A stretch of DNA of 64,000 bases from Hirundichthys speculiger (lineage: Eukaryota; Chordata; Actinopteri; Beloniformes; Exocoetidae): NCBI GenBank assembly GCA_018398805.1, contig JAGFBZ010000261.1:2852001-2916000 (forward strand), read 5' to 3'. Below, piece after piece: positions 22,917 to 33,393 of this stretch. The first letter of the stretch is position 1. Every line of letters begins with the position of its first letter. The translations under genes and the position numbers were made by a program. A model generated the notes under the pieces. That model did no database searches, was not told the DNA's origin, and saw nothing but the letters and a program-made list of their open reading frames with translations.

Positions 22917-24113
22917 TGTAGAGTGAGATTGCTTGTTATTAATTACAGTAAAGGCACATTTGTTTTGTTCTTTAGGCTATAGTTATATAAAACTGTTTAT
23001 GTTACATAAACACTGGACACCTTTTCTGGTAATGTTTATTTTTTGTGTAACTGATTAACTTTCACTGTGTTAGCATATCTTACACCTTTTCAGCCTGTTC
23101 TCTTTTCTTTTATTAATGTTAAAACTTGCCTTCCAAGATAATGTCTGTTTTTGGTCAAGTAGTTTGTAAAATAAATTTCCCGCAAAAATGCGACTTATAC
23201 TCGAGTGCGACTTATGTATGTTTTTTTCTACCTAATTATACATTTTTAGCCTAGTGCAACTTATACTCCAGAGCGATTTATACTCCGGAAAATACGGTAA
23301 TGCCAATGCACGAGTTGTAGTTTGTACGTGGTGGTTTACTTGGAAAGTCAATGATGTTCTTAAGGACATTCCTGTGTTTGACCTCCTACCAGCTTCATCT
23401 GCCATGTGTAAACTGATGCTGTTCAGCTGCATCTGAATTCCAAAATAGTCTGGTTGCATGTCTTTGGAGAAGCAGAGCCGAAGAGTCATGTCTAGGATAC
23501 TTCTGAAAGGCACCGTGGCGCTTCTTGTGGGACCACTCTCATTGATCAGAATGACCATGACTGCTAACGGCTACCGCGGTGCACCGGGACCGCACACAGT
23601 GACACTGGGCAACTGGCTTTTGACGGAAGATAATGTTTGCTAAACTTCAATATTATCAATAATTGAATCTGAATCAAAACAGTAAATACATTTATTAGGG
23701 TTGGGATTTGTAATGTACAGATGTACTAAAATAATAACGATACAACAAGTAATTTAGCCTCATGTCGTTATTTACCAGCATGGGATTGCCTGGCTGTTAG
23801 TAAGTATCATTTTTAATGTATTTATGTCAACCTTTCTGTCTTGTTTGGGTCAAATCTGACCGATTTCCTACTTCCATCAATCATAAATATTGTGTTTTAC
23901 ATTTGATTGTCTCAGGGCCTAATTATTATCCTCCACACCAGCCATTTGAACATATTTAATTGCTGATCACCACTTTCATTGAATTTTGAGTAGTTTATTC
24001 AACTTTGTAACACCTGTGGTGTTCCCGGTCAAAAATGACCACTATAGGAAATTAATGGGTGACCCTAGATTGTGTTCATCCATCAGATAGTACACAACCA
24101 CAAATACACCACA

Positions 24114-24141
24114 CCCACACACACACACAAACACACACACC
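24114..24141. repeat. (CA)n microsatellite in piggyBac derivative
   Basis: Slightly interrupted CA repeat. Confidence 0.85.
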
Positions 24142-24255
24142 ACCCCACATGAACCCTTTTAGACTGGACAAATTATGTGCCTATCCCCCCACATGAACTA
24201 CACCTTCCTAACTAAATTTATAACACTTGTTCCACATTTCAAAGTAAACAATTAG

Positions 24256-24468
24256 GTGTTTGTTATGGGAACATTGTGTTTCAAGAGGAGACTCTTCCTG
24301 GTAGAGCTTGGGAAAGCTTTAGTGACTCCTCTGATTCAACGGCGCCAGCACCTTCCCCGTGCACCAGCCTCTGCCAGTCTGGTGAGGAGTCTGCAAGCCC
24401 CAACCACTGTCCTGCTGCTCTCCCCCCAAAACATAAAATTTGGTGATGATCAGTGGTTTTTCTGTTAA
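24256..24468 (+). pseudogene. piggyBac transposase C-terminal fragment
   Basis: The product runs GTLCFKRRLFLVELGKALV then TPLIQRRQHLPRAPASASLV, resembling the conserved 'FLxELGxxLxxPxIxRR' segment at the end of the piggyBac DDE domain. The Cys-rich finger that normally closes the protein is not readable; the frame runs into non-family sequence and stops at 24466. The catalytic core is missing. Confidence 0.65.
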
Positions 24469-24553
24469 TGTAGGAGCAGTTAAAACAGGTCGGTCAAATT
24501 TGACCGGGAGCACTAAAGTAAGAGGGGAGAAACGAACACGACACAAAGGTTAA

Positions 24554-27474
24554 ATGAAAATAAAATAATTGCTTTGATTACAGCAATGCTAATATATCTG
24601 CAACTGTGTACCAATTTTCTACTCTTATTAAAAGAGCTTTACACAACAAGCTATATTCACTGATTTACATACAGACATTCAAACAGCTCTTTATTTTATT
24701 TATCACATCACACATCCCTGGCAAGCAAACACTCACACTCTGATAAAGCATCGAGAGAAATGACGGGTTCAGATTCGAGCCCGAGGACATTTTGACAGAC
24801 GAAATGGAGAAGCAAAGGATTAAATTACTGACTTTGACTGGTGAATAACCACTCTACCTGCTTGTGTTATGTTTGCTTTTTAGTTTTTTGCAGTCATTAA
24901 CTTACTAAGATTAACTGTGATAACGGCAAACAAAGTAATCAGAAAAGACGCTTGAACTCTTTCTCCAGCAGATATTAATCCCCTCATCAACTCTGTGTTC
25001 CTTGAAACTGTTCATTTCTAAGTTTTTTTTTTTCCAATCACAAAAAAAGCAGCAGATGAGGCAATTCCATCTAAAAATTCTCTGATGTATCATCAAAATG
25101 ATACATGAAATTCAGTGCCTTATTCACTTTATCTTATCAGTCATCCTGAAATTAACCAGAAGAATGAAGATGTAAGTTTTAAGCTGAATACCAAGAGAGA
25201 CCAAGCCTGGGAAAACAAGCAACATACAAATACAGTGTGTGTTAGCTGAGAGTTTGCACCAAGCAAGAAACAAGAGCCACAGCAAGTGACAGGAGGAAAC
25301 ATTAAGATGTTGAAATATATACACCGTCTCTCTCTTTGTCTCTCTCTCTCTCATACACACATACACGCACCAGCCTTATTCAGAGCTGCACTTACAAAAT
25401 CGCCTCTGTTTGTTTGGAAGTGTCCAACCTGTCAAACCCAGATGCCATGCACTGCTGTCTGATACGCACAAATGAACACATCTCATCTGTGCTGGTGCTG
25501 CCTATGCTTTGTAGATACTGCTTCAAAGGGAAAGTCAGCAGAGGGAAATGTGCAAAAAGTGAGGGAAAGATGGATAGGGAAGGATAGTGAGATAAAGCCA
25601 AAAAGTGCAGAGATCTTAGGTTTTGTCCTTCACGTCAGTCAGTCTGTTTGTATCAGAGACTATCCTGCTGCTTCTGCTGGGGCTTAAAAATGGCCTTTCT
25701 CTGTATGACCATAGTCAGATAAATTGCAAAACATGCGGGGACAAGGGCCACAGAGAGGATGTAGGATCCCCAGGCCTGCCCCCACTCAGCATGTTACAGT
25801 GACAGCCAGGTAGGCTGTTATGCTTATTGGATTCCTATTAGTTCCTGGAGGAAAGCTGAAGTGAAATGCAAGTGTTGAGGAACAACATTTTTAAAGACTA
25901 TATTTTATGTGCATCTTGGACTTAATTCATTCTAAATGAACACAACAATACATAAAAAAATGCTGTTTAAGTAAATAACTGTTAAAGGATTAAGTGTCAA
26001 CAGAGTTAACTACAGTGTAAAAATGGAAGAGGAGCTCTTGCCAGCCTCTAAATAGGCAAACTGTCCATGTGTCATGTATACAGTAATGGGAAGATAAATA
26101 ATTCAAAAAGCAGCCTAAGGCTAAATCAGCTTCTCCTTTTACCCTTGCAATAAAATCGATGTTCAAGGAGGAAAAAGGTGTAGTATTTTAGTCCGCTTGG
26201 CTTGACCACTGAAATGATCGTGTCACTTCTGTGAGAACAGAAAACCTGGGCATCAAATGTGATGAACAGATTAGAGAAAATGAAAGAGAAATGGAGAGAA
26301 TGGGAGAGAGGAGGATAAAAGTGAAACAGTAGTTGTGAGAATGAAAGAAAAACGTACAAACAGAAAAAATCTGCACACTGAAAATTCCTGTTCTAAGAAT
26401 GGCAGATGCATCTACGCAACATGAGGTCAGTGGAGTGGGAGTAGTTTATGTATTCTTGTAATAGACTTTTCAAAGGTTAAGTACCACTATCTCTTTATGT
26501 AATGAATGACGCACAACCTGAACTGATAGACTATACATAAGTTGATACAGAATTCTGTTTCGAGGTCCTCCTTTGAAATTATATAATAATCCATAATAGA
26601 CCAGAGTAGGGCCTGTTGAGGAGGGCGAGCCAGATGAGAGGAGGGGTGAAGATGGGGACTGACAGAGATACAAATAAAGTAAAATAGAAGGAACAGTGCA
26701 AAGAAATGAAAAATAAAAAAAAACAGAAACAGAAAAAAATAGAAATAAATAGAAATCAAGCAGCAATGAGACTGACACAAAAATATGATAGATATATTGG
26801 AGTTTAAAGGAGACAAATTGCTCATTTTTCACAAGGTGACACATATTCCTGACATTTGAACGAAATGTCTGTGACATACTTAGGTCAAAATGCCACAGGG
26901 CTGAAATAAAAAAGCAGCCATATACAACAGCCCTGTTCTTCACAGCCGGTTTTAAGGAAGTACTGCTCAGTCCACCTCACTGCTGCACATGGTGTCCCTC
27001 TTTCATGGTGCACCTTTGGGCTGATGTGGAAGCCAAAACAGAGGTGACCCGTGTTTCCCGAAATGGTGCTATTTTTATCTGCTAGGTGGCAGTAACTCGT
27101 TGCATTTGGGGCTTTTTGCAGACACGGCTACTTCCAGTAAAAAAAGCAACAAGCCACAACAAGCGGTACAGATCATTTATTTTACGTCCTTTTCTTTAAA
27201 CAGTCATGGTGTACTACTGCACTGATTCGGCGTGAGAAAGGACGTGCTGAACTTCACAAGAAATCTCAGGCTATGTTCCTGTCATTTCAACAAGGAAAAG
27301 ATCAGCTGTAATGGCTACACAAGTGGTGATCCTGACAACTTTACCTGAATTAACCAGAGGAAACCACCAGGGTGGTGAAGACCGGAGAGGCACAAATCTG
27401 CAAAGCCCTGGATGAGTGCTATATATCCATATTTGGTTCCCAATACAGCGATCCCTTGCCATAAAAAACATCAG
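24554..27474. other. Intronic sequence without recognisable genes
   Basis: About 2.9 kb. It contains (TC)n at 25326-25352, an A/G-rich plus strand at about 26270-26760, and a roughly 250-bp stretch (about 27060-27300) that looks transposon-like (GCTAGGTGGCAGTAACTCG) but cannot be assigned. The minus-strand frame 26470-26943 is a low-complexity product of the A-rich tract. Confidence 0.5.
25326..25352. repeat. (TC)n microsatellite
   Basis: Nearly pure TC repeat with one interruption. Confidence 0.85.
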
Positions 27475-27579
27475 ATGTTGAAACAGACATGTTACCATTT
27501 CATGGAAAAAATTAGCTCATTTGACTTTGATGGCAGCAGCACAACTCAAAAACTCCCAACTTGTTTGGAATAGGGGTTG
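27475..27579. mobile_element. Tc1/mariner-type terminus fragment
   Basis: It ends CAACTTGTTTGGAATAGGGGTTG just before TA (27580-27581). I associate this terminus (complement CAACCCC..TTCCAAA..AGTTGGGA) with a very abundant fish Tc1/mariner family. The preceding ATTTCATGGAAAAAATTAGC and GATGGCAGCAGCACAACTCA also match that family's subterminal region as I remember it. No opposite terminus was found, so it is a single-ended relic. Confidence 0.55.
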
Positions 27580-28888
27580 TAGATCCTGTTTGACAGAGAA
27601 TTTGTCAACTTGTTTAAATGAGATCCTTGTGGATCCATAAATGGCTACTACTCATCAAACTGTTCATGGACAACATAAATTGATGTGGTTTTCAAGGAAA
27701 AAAATAAAGCAGTATTGGCACCGCTGAATTTGAATTTCAGTGGCTGCAGTAAATTGCGTTGCCTGCAGTGGCCTGTAAGCGGCCATGCTACTATGAGCAT
27801 CAGTAATGTCAGGACAGGGAGATGATATTAGAAATCATTCAACAGGATATCAGCAAAAAATGATTTAAAGCAGGTGTTGTGCTGCTCTTGTGTTTTGTTT
27901 TCTTTTTTTCTTTTCTCCAGTCATGAAAATGTTCCAAGCAGAACTAATGTTTTGTTTGACATTGAGCTCATTTTCACCTCAAACTAATTTTCAGGTTACA
28001 CAAAACAAATGGCGCTTCCATGGTGATTAGATGGAGAAAGTTGGAAGCAGACTATCCACTGATTGAATTTGTATATTTTGCCTCTGCTCTCTTTTTAATA
28101 CCTCTGCGAGATTGGCTTTTCTGCTGTCCTCTCTCTCTGGAAACAAAGTGCAGACCTAACCAGAACACTGAGTATGAACTGAAGAGGACAGTGAAAGACC
28201 AGAGAGGTTGTGTCAAAAAAAAGGAATCGCTCAAAATCAGTTGAAAAACTGTTACTTCTTAATAAAAATGACTAAAGTTTGCCTTTCCTGGCATACAAGC
28301 ATATTCAGTGCCCTCTACCTAGTTCGACCAGCACTCTCACTGTCCTCTACCTGCTCAGGCCCATGCTATTCACCTAAAGTGACAAAAAAACCATTACTAC
28401 ACAACCTGCCATATCATATGATACTTCCACACTGGGAAACTTTACACACACAGAATATAGTCATGGCATATTTTATTATACACATATGAGACGATGTATG
28501 TATTGAATTTATTTGGTCACACATTCTTTGTAATTCATAATCATTCCCAAGGGCCATGACAGACAAATATTCAATGTGCCACAATCAGCTGTGGTTGAGA
28601 TCCAGCTGCCTGTGATTATAAATCTGTCCAGTAGGTGGTTAAGTGTGCAGATGAAGCTTCTAGTAATGAATCCTTTCTTGAACCGATTGGCTCAAGTGGT
28701 TCGATGCCTCATGAGGCTTCATCTTACCATCTACAGGATACCCATCTGCTGCAACGTGCAGGAAAATTCAAAGTCCTTGATCCGACTAGTATTTGACTCC
28801 AGCGCCGCCATGCTACCAGAATTGCCACACAAAGCTATTTCTGGGTGATGTAAACCGGAACAATTACATATAAAAAAAAAAAAAAATT

Positions 28889-29060
28889 AGTCTTGTGGCC
28901 CATTTTTCATTTCGTATTTTTGGATCCAAGTCTAAAACTGAAATAAGAAAAACCAGGCATTTTTTCGTTTTTTGTGTTTGATATCAAACAAAAAACTAAA
29001 ACGTCACTTTTTCATTTTTTACATTTTTGACTGATAATTGAAAATGGAAAGAAATGGTAC
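28889..29060. repeat. Dispersed repeat with a palindromic core
   Basis: TGGCCCATTTTTCATTTCGT and the following GGATCCAAGTCTAAAACTG recur, diverged, at about 54711-54770 inside a hAT element. The right part holds a near-perfect 38-bp palindrome centred on GTTTGATATCAAAC (28976-28989). The class is unknown. The upstream stretch 28640-28740 (AAGCTTC / GGTTCGATGCCTCATGAGGC) may belong to the same insertion. Confidence 0.45.
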
Positions 29061-32000
29061 ATGGATTGGTAGGTCCGAACATCTATGGTGTGTATTCCCG
29101 ACCTGCCTTTTTACAAACCCCTGGCTGCAAAGGGCTTGATAAGAGGATTTTGTGACATACATTGGAAACAATGCAAAGTAATCTTCCCATCATCACAGGT
29201 TTTAGTTTTCAGCTTCCCTTGAATGATTTGTTGTGGAAATCAGCCTTAGTGCAGTTCATTGGTGTGTATATGGGTGAAGGAGTAATGTAAAAAAAAAAAC
29301 CTTTGCAGAACCTAGTTTAGGTTAAAAGGTGCTATTGCATTTGTTGGTTGACTGAGCGATGGAAAATTTGTGACTTTGAAGTTGGATTAAAGAGTTTCTT
29401 TCCCCACATTTTTTCATCACTGTCAAATTTTGGAAGCAGGGCAAAAGGATGGGCCAGCTCTGATAGCAGAGCGTCATTAGGGATGATATGGTGCTGATGA
29501 GTGCCTGGATTTCAGCTCCATAAAAACAGGTGGTACCTGGGTCACCCCACTTTTCTCCTTCCATTACCTCCTCTACTTAGCCAACCTCACAGCTCTCTCC
29601 CTCCTCTCCAGTTCTCCAGCTTCCACTCCACTATTCCCTCAGCACACACGGGAAAGGTTATTTGCACAATTGGCGGTGATTAGCTCTTGATTTGGCTCGC
29701 TCTATTTGTGTGATCAGGTCACTGCATGGGAAAAAAAAAAAAAAAAAAAAACAGTCCCAATGAAAGGGCATCTGTCACTGAAATGGGGGGAAGAGAGCCA
29801 GACTGAGAAAGAGCTGAAGGTAGAAAACAGAAGAGAAAGACGTAGGGTTGGATGAGAGGAAAAAGAGCAAGGGATTTTTGAAGTGGTAAAATGCCTCTAG
29901 GGTAGTTTGCTCCCTCGCCTGTTGGAGTTTGAGTTGGATTCTTGCTGCTGGCAGAAAAAAGTGTTTTGTCCCTGTGTTTCCAGGTGTGTCCTAATGAAGA
30001 ATGAAAACCCCTCTCTTTCTCTTTCTTTCAGCTTGTCATTGAACTACCTGATTCTTCTAGGCTGGAATTTCTAGAATTTGAGTGCTGTCTTATATCTGGC
30101 TGGCAAAAATGCTTTTATAGTCTACTGCGTACCAAAGTGATTTGGGGATGTATTGGATTTTATAGCAGGCCTGGATGTGTCGGCTGCACCGTTCGGTTGG
30201 TTTTGGGCTTATGGTTGGCCTGGTGCCTCAAATAGTTGGTTACGCCAAAGAATTTTTCTCACAGCAAAAACTGTACTAGCCATTGCTCCATCTACTCATA
30301 CATTCAGCCAGCCAAGTAGGGCCTCACACTATCTGGGTGTTCAGCCAACAAATCCCCGCTACTTTGGCCTCTTCTCTGCAACCATATATCAGGCTGACAG
30401 CTGGTGAAGAACCCTACATCCAGCCAGCTGAATAAAACAGAGATTAAGCACCCACCCGAATCCATTTAATTACTCATTCAACAGCTCGCAGCATGTAACT
30501 CCAACCACTGGTAAGAACCTTGCTATTCTTCAGTATTTACTTTTGCTCCCATGGACTACAGCAAAGTTGGAGGAAGTGGCTGGTCAAAGACAAATGCTGC
30601 CCTAACTAATAAAAATAATCACCCTAACTCAGTGGTTTGAAAACGCATATTTTTGTCACTGTGATTTAAGGACTGGTTATCTAGTGGTGCGGCGCTGAGG
30701 GTGAAAACAAACTAAAATAGTACAAGTCTACAAAGGTAAGACTTCCCATTTGTTACAATATCCAGACAATTACAAACATGTGGACATGTAGTGAGCATTT
30801 AAGTATCACTAAATATAAAAATAGAACAAAGCACGACTCCAAAGTGATACAATTACTGGACAGTATAAGCCTAACTCCTTGAAGGTAGGGAAGGTTGTTT
30901 ATTCCCACTTTCTCCTGGCTTCAAAAGGCTGAAAATTGCTTAGTCAAGATACTGTACCTCTTTGTGTGTCAATTTAGAGGATAGAAAAAGTATTGACAAT
31001 ATATATGGGTATGGAGTAATTAGATTTTTAACCAGTTTTGTATTCAATGCCTTGGATATAATTTTACATAGTTTATAATATATATATAAACTGCTTTCAC
31101 TGAACAAAAACAAGAACAAAACCAAACATTGTATTAGCGTAGAAAGTCTTGTTTCTACATTTTAAGAAAGAGTTGGGAGCTCTGAGAGGTTGTGAGGCCT
31201 TGATGAGGGTTGCTGGAATCTGAACATGACAGAATCTTGGCAATAAAATATTCGAGTTCACGAGGACAGGGTAGAAGGCATTTATTTTTCTGGCATTTCA
31301 AAAGGATATTCAGCAGCCTCCAATCAGCAGCTACGATATGGCCTGTTGTCAAGAATGCATCAGTTTAGCGGCAGCTTGTTTGCTTTTGAGAGAGTGTTGT
31401 ACGGGGAAGCGAGAGTGCTTGTGTGTGACACAACAGACGCAGGCCCGAGAGTCAGCTCGACTTGTCTGACTGCCAGCGCACGGATCTGTACGAGAGACAC
31501 ACACCAGACACACAGTAAGGCCTGAGCTAGCTGGCAGGCCTTCGGTCCTGATTAGGAAGATTAAATAAGCCAGTTAACATGACTGAAACTCATTTTTACA
31601 GTATCCTCAAACCCTAGGTGCCATATTTAGTGATCAGTTATGTTTAACTTTCAGTCTCCCTGGGAGAGCTGCTGTGGTCGAGGGCCATGAGAGGAGGCAT
31701 TTTGTGAGTGGGAGTGGGCATCGGGGAAAAACCTGAGGGGGACCAAGGGTGCTGCAGACTGCAGAACAGTTGCATGACCTTTTCTGAAATGCTGCCACCC
31801 GCCCGCCACTGAAACATGGTCAGACTAATTAAAGTTTCAGTGGCATTGAATTTTCAAGAGCATAGCACACCTCGGGCCACCTTGAGGGCTCTTAGGCAGG
31901 CAATATGTAAACAAGGGAAAAATGGGCAATACAAGAAATGAAGGAAAGAGCACAATAGGAAGACAGCCACTAGAGGACAGCACGACAAACCCAAGCAATA

Positions 32001-33232
32001 ATAGACAATGTCAGTAGATTCTCATACACACAAGAGAAAAGCATCACAGTGGAATGCAGATCTACACACACAGAGTATTATATATAAGCTCCGACAAGGT
32101 TTGCCCTTTCAAATAGGTACACTAAAAATATTCAAGACCATATGGAATTAGGAATCGAATTGAAACTGTCCAACTGTGTTCAGCTGGGTGAATGCGAGAG
32201 CTGAATGAGAGATAGCCAATGTCAAAATGCTGAGTGCTTTTCCAAATCTTATTGGGCTGCCTCTCAGCCTAATGGAATCTTGAAGGGTCAGTTTCAAGAA
32301 TAAATGCTTGACTTATGACATGGTTACTGGGAGCATTAGCCAATATACTGGACAGCATGTTCCCGTCTCCAAAGCATCATTGAATAATTGGCTGCATTTG
32401 ACCAGGACATTTCTAGAAATATGGCCAAGTAAAAGGTTATACAACTAGACAGACTCGCTCATGGCCTGTATTTCACAATCTGCTGGCCTTGTCTTCATTA
32501 ATGATCTTGACCCTCTTTTCGCCATTTTGGAAGTGAAAAGGACTTAATGAAGCTGAACAAAGCTGCTTGTGTGCATGTGTGTGTCTGTGAGTGAGCGCTG
32601 GAGAAAGACAGAGACGCAGAGAAAAAGAAGGGCCATGTGACTGAGTGTTACAACTTGATGAGGTCTCGGTCTGTAATTCCTCAGGGAGGTGGTTCAATCT
32701 AGGCTTTATTAGACCTATTGAGCTGTGTGCAGGCAGGTTTGTGTGCATCTTTCCTCTATCAAGATCATTTTGCAGAGCTTTATGAGTATCTTTGTGTGTG
32801 TGTCCCTTAAATGTTCTCAGTTGGTAGCAGTTTAATGGTGCGTGCAGGGAATGGCTTTTTTTTTTCATGCCTGTAATTGTGTTTGTAGAGGTGAAGTGTT
32901 CAGTTTGATCACAGTTTTTGTGTATGTAAACTAACCCTTGCAGGATGTGTTTCATTCTTTAAAGCAAAATTGTGTTTTCCTGTTCATTCTGATGCCAAAA
33001 CAGAGCTGCAGCTACTGTAAACTCTGTTTAAAATATATTGTATGTAAAATATATCGTATGTCTCTGTTTTAAACCAGTTGCATAGTTAAATGCTAACCCT
33101 AACCCCTAACCCTTTCAGGATAATGTCAGCTTTTTCAGGTGACACTTGAAATTAGGACATTTTCATACAGTATCTAAAATCCATCCACCCTTTCACATTC
33201 TATACCTGAGACGTGCTTATCTGAATACTTAC
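29061..33232. other. rbms3: Intronic sequence 3' of rbms3 exon
   Basis: About 4.2 kb on the donor side of the exon at 33233. It contains an A21 run (about 29730-29750) and a short telomere-like CTAACCCTAACCCCTAACCC at 33093-33112. No exon or transposon was recognised. The 160-codon minus frame 32473-32955 has His/Thr-rich low-complexity content and is not called. Confidence 0.55.
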
Positions 33233-33390
33233 GGTTGGCAAAGTTTGATGAGGTCCTGATCGGTGGTCCCAGGTGGTAGGCCTCGGATATATAGGTTGGT
33301 TTTACTCAGCTGCTCCGCCCCTCCCTGGTTGCAGCTGTTGGTGCTGGGACTGGGAGGAGCCATGGGATGAGGGGGTGGAGCATAGGGCTG
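33233..33390 (-). CDS. rbms3: rbms3 internal coding exon: linker plus start of RRM1
   Basis: This 158-nt exon encodes 52 codons plus two bases (CC). The peptide runs from a Pro-rich stretch ([19 protein letters not shown]) through a short Asn/Gly linker to [15 protein letters not shown] and ends [15 protein letters not shown] is the RNP2 strand of an [17 protein letters not shown] fits RBMS3 better than RBMS1 (GLPPHTTDQDLVKL) or RBMS2, from memory of the family. RBMS proteins bind A/U-rich single-stranded RNA or DNA; RBMS3 is described as a mainly cytoplasmic post-transcriptional regulator. On the minus strand a pyrimidine tract ending TTGCTTTCCCAG precedes the exon and a consensus donor GTAAGTATTC follows it. 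The linker is shorter than in the human protein as I remember it. The exon starts in phase 0 and ends in phase 2, matching the next exon exactly. Confidence 0.93.
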
Positions 33391-33393
33391 CTG
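33388..33393 (-). promoter_or_regulatory. rbms3: Tandem (NAGNAG) splice acceptor of rbms3 exon
   Basis: The minus strand reads TTTCCCAGCAGCCC at the intron/exon border, giving two AGs three bases apart. Use of the first includes a Gln codon (CAG); use of the second drops it without changing frame. The first is assumed for the exon model because RBMS3 is remembered to begin this exon with Gln-Ser-Tyr. Either choice is possible from sequence alone. Confidence 0.5.

Larger units (their letters stand above)
22234..23297 (+). mobile_element. Tigger/pogo-like deletion derivative
   Basis: A 1,064-bp element flanked by TA (22232-22233 and 23298-23299). The ends are CCGTATTTTCCGGACTATAA and, at the right, the complement of CCGTATTTTCCGGAGTATAA. 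Subterminal CGACTTATACTC-type motifs recur on both sides (near 22288, 23190, 23256 and 23276). Inside are the two ends of a CENP-B/pogo-type transposase with the catalytic middle deleted, so it depended on another copy to move. Confidence 0.82.
23831..24549 (+). mobile_element. piggyBac-type deletion derivative
   Basis: Ends are CCTTTCTGTCTTGTTTG at the left and the complement of CCTTTGTGTCGTGTTCG at the right. TTAA follows the right end (24550-24553) and the diverged TCAA precedes the left (23827-23830), fitting the TTAA target of piggyBac. Subterminal palindromic GGTCAAAT(C/T)TGACC motifs occur near both ends. A piggyBac transposase C-terminal fragment is inside, with about 425 bp of non-coding left part containing a (CA)n. 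Confidence 0.75.
13553..33232 (-). other. rbms3: rbms3 intron between the two visible exons (19,680 bp)
   Basis: It is bounded on the minus strand by the donor GTAAGTATTC at 33232 and the acceptor TTTACAG at 13553. It contains the Tc1/L2 nest, the Tigger-like and piggyBac-type derivatives, a Tc1-type terminus and a palindromic repeat, listed separately. Open frames elsewhere in it (for example 16835-17314 plus strand, 26470-26943 minus, 32473-32955 minus) have low-complexity or unrecognisable products and no splice or promoter context, so they are not called as genes. Confidence 0.85.

Noticed and set aside
24771..24790. TTCAGATTCGAGCCCGAGGA resembling a tRNA T-arm/B-box
   Set aside because: No A-box or cloverleaf arms upstream at the right distance.
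26470..26943. 157-codon minus-strand open frame, hydrophobic
   Set aside because: Phe/Leu/Ser-rich translation of an A-rich strand; hydrophobicity is a composition artefact.
27060..27300. Possible THAP-finger start (ATGGTGTACTACTGCAC) with a CSCHF-like reading
   Set aside because: Frames are broken after a few residues and the spacing of Cys/His cannot be established; too weak to call.
32473..32955. 160-codon minus-strand open frame just 3' of the rbms3 exon
   Set aside because: His/Thr-rich low-complexity product from TG-rich sequence; not continuous with the exon, which has a clear donor at 33232.
33093..33112. Telomere-like CTAACCCTAACCCCTAACCC
   Set aside because: Fewer than four units and degenerate; common by chance or repair slippage and not an interstitial telomere.
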